Assembly: GCA_003523255.1 (NCBI GenBank)
Contig: DPGH01000008.1
Location: 1 to 32,887 of the forward strand
Source: Clostridiales bacterium
GTDB taxonomy: Bacteria; Bacillota; Clostridia; Christensenellales; Borkfalkiaceae
Direction: 5' to 3'
DNA length: 32,887 nt
Shown here: in pieces, positions 6,838 through 14,850 of the stretch
How the letters are laid out: each line of letters opens with the position of its first letter
How positions within the stretch are numbered: position 1 is the stretch's first letter
Made by a program: the position numbers and the translations under genes
Notes under the pieces: generated by a model
Database searches by the model: none
Told to the model about the DNA's origin: nothing
The model's input: the letters and a program-made list of their open reading frames with translations, nothing else

Positions 6838-8223
6838 TTATTCAAAGCGTACCGCAAAAGTGTCGTTAAACACAACCGACACGCATTTTTGAAATTCGTC
6901 CGAAACAATGTTTTCGTTGACGACGAAACTTGCCGAGTACTTGCGCAAAAGTTCGTATGCAGTCATTAAGCCGATGCCGCTTCCGCCATCCGTCTTATGG
7001 GTGGTGAAGCGGCGTTTGCCTATCGACCGCTTAACGCGCTCGTCAAACTTGTTACCGCTGTCGTACACGTTAAGCGACAAGTCGCCGTGCCTGAAACATA
7101 TTCCCATTTTAACCAGTTTCATATCCGCGTTCTTTGCGGATATAATCGCGTTTTCGCCAAGGTCGAGAAGAAGCGTTAAAAAGTCGTCCTCTACTCCGCG
7201 CCCGTCGGGATAAACTATCGGGTCGCCCGTAAAGAAAAAGAAGAAATCTACGCCCACGCTTTGCGCCTTTTGCGATAAATAAGCCACAGCCGAGTCTACC
7301 TGCAAATCACCCGTAGACGGAAAATCTTTATCCGTGCCGTCGTCAAGCAACGCGGTGCGTTCCGCATATAATTTTTTAAGCGTAGCGAGAAGTTCTTTTT
7401 GATTATCGTCCGCATGCTTTTCTACGACCTTTTTTACGGCGTTTTGCATAGTAGGCAAAATTTTGTTGTCCCGATGAATAACCGCGGACATTTTTTCGTT
7501 GTCTTTTTTAAGGTAATAAATATCCTGCTCTAACTTTTTAACGGTGGCTTGCAAAATTTCTTCGTTACGCATATTAACTCTTTTCGCGTATACGTAAGAA
7601 ATATGCTTTTTAATGCCGAACACGAGCAACAACCCGACCGCTAACGCAAGAACTATTAAAATATTCAGCGTTGAGGAGTAATCGTTTTTCATATTCCATA
7701 ACGAAGCTATTATTATGCCTATTATCGAAAATACCAAAAGCGTATCTAAATCGGTCGGATTCTTGCTGTAAAACCACTTTTTAAATTTAGATATTTTTAC
7801 TATTACCATCGTTATTGCCAGTTGAGATGAACAAACTAAAATATTTTGCACAATCAAAAGCACGCTGTCGTTTTTTACAAAAAGCGCAATTAAACAAACT
7901 GGTAAATACAATAAAATTAGGGAAACTAACACCAAAACAAGACTGCCCGATAAAGCGATGCAACAAAATGAAAACAGGTTTATCGGTGCAAATTTTACTT
8001 TGATTAACGAGTTTACGAGTAAAACTATTAAGATTTCAACCGGTATAGCGACTTTCAGTCTTTTTACCAAAAATACTGAAAGCGCACCCGCCAAAAAAGC
8101 AAACGACACATCGATAACGGCGATTTTGCCGTTTATTCTTTTTCGACTTATACTGTTGAAAATAATAGCTGCGTCAATGAAGATTGTAAAGTACTTTATA
8201 AGAGGTAAAACTATATCTGTCAT
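6838..8223 (-). CDS. AgrC-like membrane histidine kinase (GHKL type)
   Basis: A 461-residue sensor kinase with the plan of peptide-sensing AgrC/ComD kinases. The N-terminal half (about 1-205) is a block of roughly seven membrane segments with no large extracellular domain. A coiled-coil linker runs from about 215 to 245. The phospho-acceptor is probably His250 in A-V-I-H-R-D-N-K. The GHKL ATPase follows: N box with E357-N358 in L-G-E-N-A-I, D-S-G at 388-390, and the G box G-G-S-G-I-G-L at 413-419. A run of five Phe at 327-331 is unusual. The start at 8223 has a weak ribosome site. The partner regulator is encoded about 250 bases upstream on the same strand, with the 18-codon peptide gene divergent between them. 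The ligand is inferred to be a peptide. Confidence 0.87.
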   Translation of the reverse strand: MTDIVLPLIKYFTIFIDAAIIFNSISRKRINGKIAVIDVSFAFLAGALSVFLVKRLKVAIPVEILIVLLVNSLIKVKFAPINLFSFCCIALSGSLVLVLVSLILLYLPVCLIALFVKNDSVLLIVQNILVCSSQLAITMVIVKISKFKKWFYSKNPTDLDTLLVFSIIGIIIASLWNMKNDYSSTLNILIVLALAVGLLLVFGIKKHISYVYAKRVNMRNEEILQATVKKLEQDIYYLKKDNEKMSAVIHRDNKILPTMQNAVKKVVEKHADDNQKELLATLKKLYAERTALLDDGTDKDFPSTGDLQVDSAVAYLSQKAQSVGVDFFFFFTGDPIVYPDGRGVEDDFLTLLLDLGENAIISAKNADMKLVKMGICFRHGDLSLNVYDSGNKFDERVKRSIGKRRFTTHKTDGGSGIGLMTAYELLRKYSASFVVNENIVSDEFQKCVSVVFNDTFAVRFE

Positions 8224-8235
8224 ATTAAGTTTTTA

Positions 8236-8273
8236 TTCGTCAAAAACATACGTTTTGTAACGAAAAGTATAAG
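8236..8273. promoter_or_regulatory. half-site pair between kinase and peptide genes
   Basis: TTCGTCAAAAACATACGT (8236-8253) agrees with each unit at 6423 and 6443 at 13 of 18 positions. Exactly 20 bases on, ACGAAAAGTA (8260-8269) matches the core ACAAAAAGTA at nine of ten. The pair sits in the gap shared by the kinase and peptide promoters. It is about 35 bases before TAAAAT (8309-8314), a possible -10 for the peptide gene with no good -35. Confidence 0.5.
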
Positions 8274-8341
8274 ATAACATTAAATTCAGTTTCCTTCTTG
8301 ATTTTTTCTAAAATGGAAGAAAAAAAAGAGGAGGAAAAAAT

Positions 8342-8398
8342 ATGTCTTTCTGGGAAAAAATGTGGATATTCATGACCGGTTTCATCTGGAAATATTAA
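8342..8398 (+). CDS. 18-residue aromatic peptide, candidate signal
   Basis: A complete reading frame, MSFWEKMWIFMTGFIWKY, preceded by a very strong ribosome site (AGAGGAGG at 8327-8334, eight bases before ATG). It is followed about 40 bases later by a hairpin terminator, so it is a monocistronic mini-gene. The peptide has three Trp, three Phe, three Met including the start, and one Tyr, with only Glu5, Lys6 and Lys17 charged. It has no Cys, so it is not an AgrD-type thiolactone precursor, and no leader with a processing site. It resembles a short amphipathic, membrane-seeking peptide. Its position, divergent between kinase and regulator genes, suggests that it is the kinase's ligand, an effector under its control, or both. 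None of this is proven. A small dual-function RNA is an alternative. Confidence 0.6.
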   Translation: MSFWEKMWIFMTGFIWKY

Positions 8399-8435
8399 GT
8401 CGGTACATAAAATCCAAAACTTTAATCAGCATTGC

Positions 8436-8470
8436 AAAAACAAGCCTTTGGTAGGGGCTTGTTTTTGTTT
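8436..8470. terminator. bidirectional terminator of peptide and regulator genes
   Basis: AAAAACAAGCC (8436-8446) pairs with GGCTTGTTTTT (8456-8466). T-runs flank it on both strands, so it can end the plus-strand peptide transcript and the minus-strand regulator gene, whose stop is at 8471. Confidence 0.85.
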
Positions 8471-9265
8471 TTAAAGTTCTTCTTCAATTTTTATGGCGTA
8501 ATAAGAAATGAATTCCATTAAGGTAGGCGCGTCTTTACCCTGTCTTATCTGTGCTTTATAGTTTTTATAAAGCGTTTCAACGTCCGTATGAGACCAAGCG
8601 TAATCTATCGCGTTTTGCATAGCGCGGTCTACGGACGGCGGCGTAACGCCGTATTCTTTCGCCACAAGGCTGTTTATGCGTTCGCAAGAGCCGTCTATAT
8701 AATACGCGATTGCTTTGGTCAGATATTTAAAGCCCTTTACGCCCGTTTTAATGTCTATATTGTTAAGTTCTATAGTAATTTGCTTTTCAATACGTTTTTT
8801 ACGCGTATTTTCGGTTTCTTCGGGCACAGCCGAAGATACTTCGCAAGAGGAATTTCTTCTGTTGATAATTGCGGGTTTGACGATTTTTAAAAAGTCTAAA
8901 ACGGCTTTAGGAGAATAATCCGTTTGGTTCTTCGTCATAATAAAGTCCGCTCCGAGTGCGCGAGCCGTTTCGTGAGTCAATGCGCTTACGTTAGCGGTGG
9001 TAATTAAAACATACGGCGGAAAAGGTAAATTTTCCGACCGAATCTGTTGCAAAAGGGATAAACCGTTACCGCCGCCTTGATGAAGTTCAAGGTCTAACAC
9101 GACAACGTCGGGAATGGAGTTTTTGATAACGTCAAACGCGGTTTTCTGATTGTCGGTTACGCCGATAAGCGTAAACGTTTCGTACTCGAGTTCAACTTGG
9201 TTTTTAAATTTTGAGCATTCGCTTTCATCGTCTTCAACCAAAAGTATCTCTAACTTCCTATCCAT
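8471..9265 (-). CDS. response regulator with Spo0A-type DNA-binding domain
   Basis: A 264-residue two-domain protein. The receiver (about 5-130) is intact: acidic pocket E11-D12-D13, phospho-acceptor Asp58 in V-V-V-L-D-L-E-L, Thr89/90 and Lys112. A linker of about 35 residues leads to a C-terminal domain that aligns with the Spo0A effector domain: G-V-K-G-F-K-Y-L-T-K-A-I, then V-A-K-E-Y-G-V-T-P-P-S-V-D-R-A-M-Q-N-A-I-D-Y-A-W. Two basic residues of the Spo0A recognition helix are changed (S-R-V-E-R-A-I-R becomes P-S-V-D-R-A-M-Q), so its binding site may differ from the classic 0A box. The start at 9265 is chosen because GGAAG lies six bases ahead. An upstream in-frame ATG at 9334 would overlap the promoter. 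AgrC-like kinases usually pair with LytTR regulators, so this output domain is unusual. Confidence 0.85.
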   Translation of the reverse strand: MDRKLEILLVEDDESECSKFKNQVELEYETFTLIGVTDNQKTAFDVIKNSIPDVVVLDLELHQGGGNGLSLLQQIRSENLPFPPYVLITTANVSALTHETARALGADFIMTKNQTDYSPKAVLDFLKIVKPAIINRRNSSCEVSSAVPEETENTRKKRIEKQITIELNNIDIKTGVKGFKYLTKAIAYYIDGSCERINSLVAKEYGVTPPSVDRAMQNAIDYAWSHTDVETLYKNYKAQIRQGKDAPTLMEFISYYAIKIEEEL

Positions 9266-9305
9266 AATCATCTTCCGAACTTTGGGTAAAAATAATTTAA
9301 CTAAC

Positions 9306-9352
9306 ATTATAATACAAAAACCAACGAAAAACAACCTTTTTGTTACTTTTTG
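9306..9352 (-). promoter_or_regulatory. regulator gene promoter with two half-sites
   Basis: On the minus strand TTGTTT (9329-9334) and a perfect TATAAT (9306-9311) are 17 bases apart. ACAAAAACCAACGA (9314-9327) is an exact 14-base copy of the unit at 6447-6460 and lies between -35 and -10, in the opposite orientation to the gene. Just upstream, CAAAAAGTAAC on the minus strand (9342-9352) is an exact 11-base copy of the core at 6428-6438. Self-regulation is the likely meaning. Confidence 0.62.
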
Positions 9353-9439
9353 CGATATTTATGGAAAATTTTGCCAAGCCGTCCTTTTCAAACCGTTTTA
9401 ACATGAAAAAAACAGCCGTTAAAATCTGAAAATTTTTCA

Positions 9440-9468
9440 TTTACAACTTTAATAATAAAATATATAAT
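9440..9468 (+). promoter_or_regulatory. promoter of the carbohydrate-type operon
   Basis: TTTACA (9440-9445) and TATAAT (9463-9468) are 17 bases apart, 30 bases before the first gene of the run. Confidence 0.75.
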
Positions 9469-9497
9469 TTAATAGCAAAATATTTAAGAGGAAAAAG

Positions 9498-10586
9498 ATG
9501 CGCAAAATTCTTAAAGCGGTGATCGAGCGGCACGACGAAAACAACTTTTGGATAGAAAACACGATTAAAGGTATGACGGAAGAGGCGGCAAGGCGGTCTT
9601 TATCGTTTAAGTTTTTGCGTGAAACGGAAGGCGGCGTTAAAAACGACGTGGTTTACGTGGTCGGCACGAGCGAAGTTTTTTGCGACCGCGCCGCGCGCGA
9701 AATAGAATCGCTCGGCGGAATTCCGTTAATCGTTAAAGGCAGCGCCTTTAACTCGGGGTCTACCGCTTCCGTCGCGTTCGATATAGACGACGCGGTAAAG
9801 CGTTGCCTTGACTACTTAAAACAGAACGGAAAAAGCAATATTCTTTTTTACGGGTTAAACGAAAACACCGAGACGGACAAATTTAAAAAGGATGCGTTTA
9901 TCGAGAACGCTCGCAAAACGGGCGTAAACGGCTCGATACGCTTTTGCAACGGCACGATTCATTCCGAAGCGAAAAACTTTGTTTCGGGCGAATTCGGGCG
10001 CGGTTTATACGACGCGATTTTGTGCGCAAACGACACGGCGGCTTTAAGTCTTTTATACGCCGGCATAACCGAAAAAGCAAAAGTGCCCGAAGATTTGTTT
10101 TTAATAGGCATGGGCAACTCTTATATCGGCAAGCACTGCTCGATTCCGCTTACCACGGTGGACTTCGATTATAAATTATTAGGAAAGTACGCCGTTAAAA
10201 CGGGTGCGTTTATAAAGCGGGAAAACGGCTTTACCTGCGTTAAAACCCTTTTACCCTGCCCGATAATCGTAAGGGATTCTACCGCGAACGCGGACTTTAA
10301 CGCTAAAAACGAAATAAAGGAATTTACCCCGATAGAAGATTATTTCGGCGGCAAGGCGACGACCGAAATTCTTTCGACCGAAACGATAATGCAGACCTCG
10401 GACGAAACGGACAGAATGATTATGCTTATGCTCGCGGGGGTGAATACTTACGCCGCGATTGCGGAAAAAGTTTCTTTAACCGAAAGGGCGGTAAGTTACC
10501 GAATCGACGCGATAAAAAAGAAACTCGGATTTAACAGAGTAGAAGACTTGAGAGAATTTCTCAAAAATATATTTTATATAAGGTGA
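9498..10586 (+). CDS. sugar-binding-type regulator with C-terminal HTH
   Basis: A 362-residue protein. Residues from about 10 to 265 resemble the periplasmic-binding-protein fold of LacI/GalR regulators: alternating strands and helices, a C-A-N-D-T-A-A-L-S-L-L-Y-A-G segment and I-P-L-T-T-V-D-F-D. The usual N-terminal LacI helix-turn-helix is missing, and the protein begins directly with the first strand of the sensor fold. A helix-turn-helix of about 50 residues is at the C terminus instead (M-L-A-G-V-N-T-Y-A-A-I-A-E-K-V-S-L-T-E-R followed by A-V-S-Y-R-I-D-A-I-K-K-K-L-G), of the LuxR/response-regulator kind. It probably senses a sugar and controls the genes that follow, since its stop is about eight bases before the next start. 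A good ribosome site (GAGGA) precedes it. Confidence 0.72.
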   Translation: MRKILKAVIERHDENNFWIENTIKGMTEEAARRSLSFKFLRETEGGVKNDVVYVVGTSEVFCDRAAREIESLGGIPLIVKGSAFNSGSTASVAFDIDDAVKRCLDYLKQNGKSNILFYGLNENTETDKFKKDAFIENARKTGVNGSIRFCNGTIHSEAKNFVSGEFGRGLYDAILCANDTAALSLLYAGITEKAKVPEDLFLIGMGNSYIGKHCSIPLTTVDFDYKLLGKYAVKTGAFIKRENGFTCVKTLLPCPIIVRDSTANADFNAKNEIKEFTPIEDYFGGKATTEILSTETIMQTSDETDRMIMLMLAGVNTYAAIAEKVSLTERAVSYRIDAIKKKLGFNRVEDLREFLKNIFYIR

Positions 10587-10594
10587 TACGACTA

Positions 10595-12595
10595 ATGAAC
10601 GGAATCGAATTCAAAACAATGCCCGTGGCGGACTTCGGTGCGCCCAACCCCATGCCCGACATAGGCAACGTAAGTTACATACACGCAGGCTTTGAAGTAA
10701 GCCCTAAACTCAATGAAGAAGAAAAGCGTTACCTCGGCAAAGGAATGATAAACACGGTTTTACCGTACATGATAGAGGACGGCTACGACAGAAACAAAAA
10801 ACCCCGCCCCGTAAAAATAGCGGTACTCGAAAACGAATTTTTACGCGCGGAATTTTTGCCCGATTACGGCGGAAGGCTTTGGGCTTTATACGACAAGCGC
10901 ACGGGCAAAAACGCTCTTTACACGAACTCCGTGTTGCAACCCTGCAACTTTGCCATTCTCAACGCCTGGTTTTCGGGCGGGGTGGAATTCAACATCGGCA
11001 TAAAAGGGCATACTCCCCTTACCTGCTCGCCTATGTTTTGCGAACTTATCGGCGAGGACGGTTTAAGGTTTTACGAATACGAAAGAATAAGAGGCGTGGC
11101 GTACTCGATAACCGCCTTTTTACCCAAGGGGTCCGAAACGCTTTACGTGCGCCCGCGCATCGAAAACGCCAACGATCACGAAGTATATATGTACTGGTGG
11201 TCCAACATCGCTTTCCCCGAAACGGAGAACACGCGCGTTATAGTACCCGCAAAACAGGCGGTACACTGTCTGTACAGCGAAAACCATTACCTCGTAGACA
11301 AAGCGCAAATACCTTTCGACAACGGCGTAGATGCGACGTATTCGATGAATCTTGCGGCTTCGTCCGATTATTTCTATCAGATACCCAAGGACGAAAACAA
11401 ATGGATAGCGGCGGTCGATAAAAACGGCGACGGGTTATTCCATTATTCCGATAAAAAACTCCGCGCGAGAAAGTTATTCCTTTGGGGACACAAAACGGGC
11501 GGCAGACACTGGAACGAATTTTTGTCCGAAAAAGGTCAGGCGTATATAGAAATTCAGGCGGGGCTTGCAACTACGCAGTTAGAGCATTTACCCATGCCCG
11601 CGGGCGAGGTATGGACGTGGACGGAAGGCTACACGCCTATTTGCGGCGCGGACGATAAATTTTACGGAGATTACGACGCGGCGATTAAACGCGTTGAAGA
11701 AATATTCGACGATAAAGTCGCGAGAAAAGCGGCAACGGACTTTGACGAACTTACCGCGCTTAAAGTTTGCGGCGACGAAAAAGTAGTATCGTACGGCAGC
11801 GGCTTCGGCTCGCTCGAAAACGAACTTCGCAAAACTTTCGGCAAAAAACCGATTAGCGAAACGCTTGATTTTACGGTACCGCAAGACGAAAAAACCGCGC
11901 AATGGAAAACCTTGCTCGAAAAAGGTTACTTGCCCTGCCCTGACGAAAACGAAAAACCTCTTTCTTACGCCGTGGGTAAAGAGTGGTCCGCGCTTATAGA
12001 AAAATCTCTTTCTCTACCCGAGGGCAACCACTGGTATGCGTATAACATGCTCGGCGTGTCAAAATACGCCGAGGGAGATATTGCCCGCGCGAAAGATGCG
12101 TTTACCAAGTCGGTAGAAATGAAAAAAACGCTTTGGAACACGCGTAACCTTGCCATGATATACTTAAACGCGTTAAAAGACGAAAAAACCGGCTTAAAAC
12201 TTTTGGACGACGCTTTTGAAACGGAAGCCGCCAAAACCGATTTTTCCTTCTTAAAAGAATATGCGAAAGCCCTTACCGATTTTAACGTAACGGGCAAATG
12301 GACGAAAATTTATTATTCGCTTAACGAAGAACTTAAAAATACGGGCAGACTTAAAGTATACCTCGCGAAGGATCTGCTTGCATCGGGTGATCCCGAAGCC
12401 GCCGCAAAAATTTTAACGCCCGACTTTATTTTAAGCGACGTTAAGGAGGGCGAACTCGCGCTTTCCGCGCTGTGGAAAGGCATTTACCTTAAAATAATCG
12501 AGAAAAACGACGGCTTAACGGGAAAGGCGGCGGAAGAACTTTACGAAAAGAAATATCCGCTCCCCTACTCTTTAGATTTCCGTATGCACGACTGA
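10595..12595 (+). CDS. DUF5107 protein with tetratricopeptide-like C terminus
   Basis: A 666-residue soluble protein. Residues from about 1 to 380 match the DUF5107 pattern, a mutarotase-like beta-sandwich domain: E-F-L-P-D-Y-G-G-R-L-W-A-L-Y-D and W-W-S-N-I-A-F-P-E are characteristic, as is L-F-L-W-G-H-K-T-G-G-R-H-W. The C-terminal part has TPR-like helices (N-H-W-Y-A-Y-N-M-L-G-V-S-K-Y-A-E-G-D and similar). Proteins of this kind sit in carbohydrate-use loci of gut bacteria but their reaction is not established. The ATG at 10595 is preferred over a GTG at 10583 because AAGGTG lies at the right distance before it. The GTG would overlap the preceding stop. It is co-transcribed with the regulator gene upstream. 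Confidence 0.78.
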   Translation: MNGIEFKTMPVADFGAPNPMPDIGNVSYIHAGFEVSPKLNEEEKRYLGKGMINTVLPYMIEDGYDRNKKPRPVKIAVLENEFLRAEFLPDYGGRLWALYDKRTGKNALYTNSVLQPCNFAILNAWFSGGVEFNIGIKGHTPLTCSPMFCELIGEDGLRFYEYERIRGVAYSITAFLPKGSETLYVRPRIENANDHEVYMYWWSNIAFPETENTRVIVPAKQAVHCLYSENHYLVDKAQIPFDNGVDATYSMNLAASSDYFYQIPKDENKWIAAVDKNGDGLFHYSDKKLRARKLFLWGHKTGGRHWNEFLSEKGQAYIEIQAGLATTQLEHLPMPAGEVWTWTEGYTPICGADDKFYGDYDAAIKRVEEIFDDKVARKAATDFDELTALKVCGDEKVVSYGSGFGSLENELRKTFGKKPISETLDFTVPQDEKTAQWKTLLEKGYLPCPDENEKPLSYAVGKEWSALIEKSLSLPEGNHWYAYNMLGVSKYAEGDIARAKDAFTKSVEMKKTLWNTRNLAMIYLNALKDEKTGLKLLDDAFETEAAKTDFSFLKEYAKALTDFNVTGKWTKIYYSLNEELKNTGRLKVYLAKDLLASGDPEAAAKILTPDFILSDVKEGELALSALWKGIYLKIIEKNDGLTGKAAEELYEKKYPLPYSLDFRMHD

Positions 12596-12671
12596 TTTTA
12601 TAAACGAAATTTAAGGACAGACAACCCCGCCTTGTGCTACAATGGTTGCAGCTGATTAAAAAGGAGATTAT

Positions 12672-14009
12672 ATGAAAGTTTATCCTTATGCCGCGGTAAA
12701 CAGATTTTCGTTTACAGACGAAGTGCTTAACAACCCGTATATGGGATTTTTGGAGTTTAACGGAGCGGGCGAAAACGAGATATTTATCGAAACGTCCAAC
12801 AAAAGCGGATGGATAAAGGAGTGCTATCCTATTTCTTCCGACAGATACGCGGATAAAAACGCGCTTGCCGCGGAAGGACTTTATTATCCCGAGGGGTCTA
12901 CCTCTTACTTTCGGTTTTTATGGAAAAAGTTCGAACCGAAAGAGGGCGAATACGATTACGGCTTTATAGAAGAGATTTTAGAGAAATGCCGCTTAAACGG
13001 TAAAACCGCAATGCTGCGCATTATGCCGCACACCACGCGTGATGACGAAAACGTACCGGACTGGCTTTTGGCTAAAATCGACTGTCCGTTCAGACCCGAA
13101 GATAAAAGAGTAAAGGGTTCGCCGGAAAGCAGGCTGTTTTACGAGAAATTCGCGACGGCGATAACCGCTTTTGCGAAAAAATACGACGGCGACCGCCGTA
13201 TTTACGCTGTGGATATTTCGCTTTGCGGCGCGTGGGGCGAGGGCGACGGAATCGAAAACGTTCCGTTTGAAAACCTTGCTTTAATCGTCGACGCGTACAC
13301 GCACGGGTTTAAAAAGACTAACCTTTTAATGCAGTTTTTAGACGAAAAACTCGTTAAATACGCATGCAAAACGCGCCCCGTAGGCGTGCGCGCGGACGGA
13401 CTCGGCAACCCGTGGCATATGTACGACGGTTTTCCGCCGAAGTTTAAAGCGTACGACAAACTGTGGAAAAAACAGCCCGTATCTTTCGAGGCGTTCTGGT
13501 ATTTAAGCGAATGGAAAAATCAGGGCTGGGACGTTAAAGAAATTATAAGGCAGTCGCTTAAATGGCACGTAAGCACGTTTAACGGCAAATCTTCTTCCGT
13601 TCCGCTCGAATGGAAAGAGTATATAAACGAATGGCTCGTTAAAATGGGTTATCGCTTTGCGGTACGCAACGTACGTTACCCTGAAGAGGTCGTTTCGGGC
13701 GATACGGCGGTTATAAGAACTCTTGTCGAAAACGCGGGCGTCGCTCCGCTATACGACTACGTGCCCTTACGTTTAAGGCTTAAAAACGACAAAGACGAAA
13801 AAGTTTACAACGTAAAAACCGACGCGAGAAAATGGCAACCCGGCGACAGTTTTGAAAACTTCGAGTTAAACACAAAGGGTCTTTCCGCAGGCGATTACAC
13901 CCTGTCCGTTTCGCTCGGCGGGTTTGACGGATACCCGCTTATCAAGTTTGCCATGAACGCCGTAAACGACGGCGTTTGGTACGACCTTGCGGAAATAAAA
14001 ATAAAATAA
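12672..14009 (+). CDS. glycosidase-like protein with DUF4832-type C terminus
   Basis: A 445-residue protein without a signal peptide. The N-terminal two thirds looks like a TIM barrel of the GH42/beta-galactosidase-like kind: N-N-P-Y-M-G-F at the start, Y-F-R-F-L-W-K-K-F-E-P-K-E-G-E-Y, then L-C-G-A-W-G-E-G-D-G, where the Glu is a candidate catalytic acid. The last 110 residues form a beta-sandwich resembling DUF4832. It probably acts on an oligosaccharide in the cytoplasm together with the DUF5107 protein. The ribosome site AAAAAGGAG precedes the ATG. The 76-base gap before it has an extended -10-like TGTGCTACAAT (12633-12643) but no convincing -35, so it may be read from the upstream promoter. 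It ends at a strong terminator. Confidence 0.68.
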   Translation: MKVYPYAAVNRFSFTDEVLNNPYMGFLEFNGAGENEIFIETSNKSGWIKECYPISSDRYADKNALAAEGLYYPEGSTSYFRFLWKKFEPKEGEYDYGFIEEILEKCRLNGKTAMLRIMPHTTRDDENVPDWLLAKIDCPFRPEDKRVKGSPESRLFYEKFATAITAFAKKYDGDRRIYAVDISLCGAWGEGDGIENVPFENLALIVDAYTHGFKKTNLLMQFLDEKLVKYACKTRPVGVRADGLGNPWHMYDGFPPKFKAYDKLWKKQPVSFEAFWYLSEWKNQGWDVKEIIRQSLKWHVSTFNGKSSSVPLEWKEYINEWLVKMGYRFAVRNVRYPEEVVSGDTAVIRTLVENAGVAPLYDYVPLRLRLKNDKDEKVYNVKTDARKWQPGDSFENFELNTKGLSAGDYTLSVSLGGFDGYPLIKFAMNAVNDGVWYDLAEIKIK

Positions 14010-14025
14010 CCTGTAATTACGTTTT

Positions 14026-14058
14026 ACGGGCGCGAGAAAACTCTCGCGCCCGTGCTTT
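14026..14058 (+). terminator. terminator of the carbohydrate-type operon
   Basis: The 11-bp GC-rich stem ACGGGCGCGAG (14026-14036) / CTCGCGCCCGT (14043-14053) is followed by GCTTTTT. It lies 17 bases after the last stop and can also serve the convergent PAP2 gene. Confidence 0.9.
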
Positions 14059-14070
14059 TTATTTTTTAAA

Positions 14071-14757
14071 TCAGTTTTCCCCGTCGCTTTTGCTATCGGC
14101 GGTTTTTCGTAAATTTATATACCCCGCTCCGGCGCCGTAAAGCGCGGTTAGTCCCGTCGAAATAAACAACCCGCCCACTATATCGGTAAACCAGTGCACG
14201 CCGGAAATGAGCCTGCCCGCAACCGTAAAAACGGCAAGCATGCTTACGGCAAAAACCGCCGCAAATTTCAACTTTTCGTTCTTAACACGCGCCTTAAACT
14301 GCATTACCGCGGAAGAACATATACAAACGGTAATCATGGTATGAGAAGAGGGGTAAGACGCTTCCAAGAAACCGTTTATAAGCACGGGGCGATAGTTTAT
14401 AACCGCCTTTTCAAACAAAACGTATACCGCGACGATTACGACGTAATACGCGCCGAGCAAAAGCATATCTTTATCGGCCTTAAAAACGCTTTTTTTCTTT
14501 ATCGCAAGATACAGCCCGAACGCCGCAAACCCGAAAGCAATCGCCACCGCCGCCACTCCGAGCCAGTCTGTTATATAATAAAAAACGAGGTTTTCGCCGA
14601 AAAGGTCAAACGCAAATTCGTTTAGTCTCGCAAATCCGACGGCGGTGCCCGCAGGTCCTATGGCTTTTACGTCTACCGTTTTTACAGTCGCTGTAAAAAC
14701 GCAGAACAACGCTGTAAACGCTATGCCGAGCATTAATTGAATTTTGACTTTCTTCAT
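14071..14757 (-). CDS. PAP2-family membrane phosphatase
   Basis: A 228-residue integral membrane protein with about six hydrophobic segments. The three phosphatase motifs are visible: K117 with R123-P124 (K-A-V-I-N-Y-R-P, one residue shorter than the usual K-x6-R-P), S-Y-P-S-S-H-T with His139, and G-R-L-I-S-G-V-H-W-F-T-D with Arg182, His188 and Asp192. Family members remove phosphate from lipids such as undecaprenyl diphosphate or phosphatidic acid on the outer membrane face. The substrate cannot be told here. The start at 14757 follows AAAGGAG. An ATG 30 bases upstream has no ribosome site. Confidence 0.88.
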   Translation of the reverse strand: MKKVKIQLMLGIAFTALFCVFTATVKTVDVKAIGPAGTAVGFARLNEFAFDLFGENLVFYYITDWLGVAAVAIAFGFAAFGLYLAIKKKSVFKADKDMLLLGAYYVVIVAVYVLFEKAVINYRPVLINGFLEASYPSSHTMITVCICSSAVMQFKARVKNEKLKFAAVFAVSMLAVFTVAGRLISGVHWFTDIVGGLFISTGLTALYGAGAGYINLRKTADSKSDGEN

Positions 14758-14823
14758 ACTTTTTCTCCTTTTTCGTAACGCGCCCATAATAACGCGGAAG
14801 AAAGAAAAAAACCAAACGTATTC

Positions 14824-14848
14824 GCGACGCTTTCGGCGTCATGCCGAC
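14824..14848. repeat. short repeat, copy 1
   Basis: A GCGACGC-TTTC-GGCGTCAT unit with internal dyad symmetry, nearly matching the copy at 15550-15575. The two copies flank the XRE regulator gene and have the same orientation. Confidence 0.45.
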
Positions 14849-14850
14849 GC

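Noticed and set aside
8313..8375. Alternative 20-codon frame starting at an ATG just before the peptide gene, with two cysteines
   Set aside because: Its ATG lies in front of, not behind, the strong ribosome site, and the start at 8342 has ideal spacing. An AgrD-like cyclic peptide from this frame is therefore unlikely.
9334..9334. Upstream ATG as the start of the Spo0A-like regulator
   Set aside because: It would place the -10 element inside the coding region and add a hydrophobic stretch not seen in receivers. The ATG at 9265 has a ribosome site and starts at the first receiver strand.
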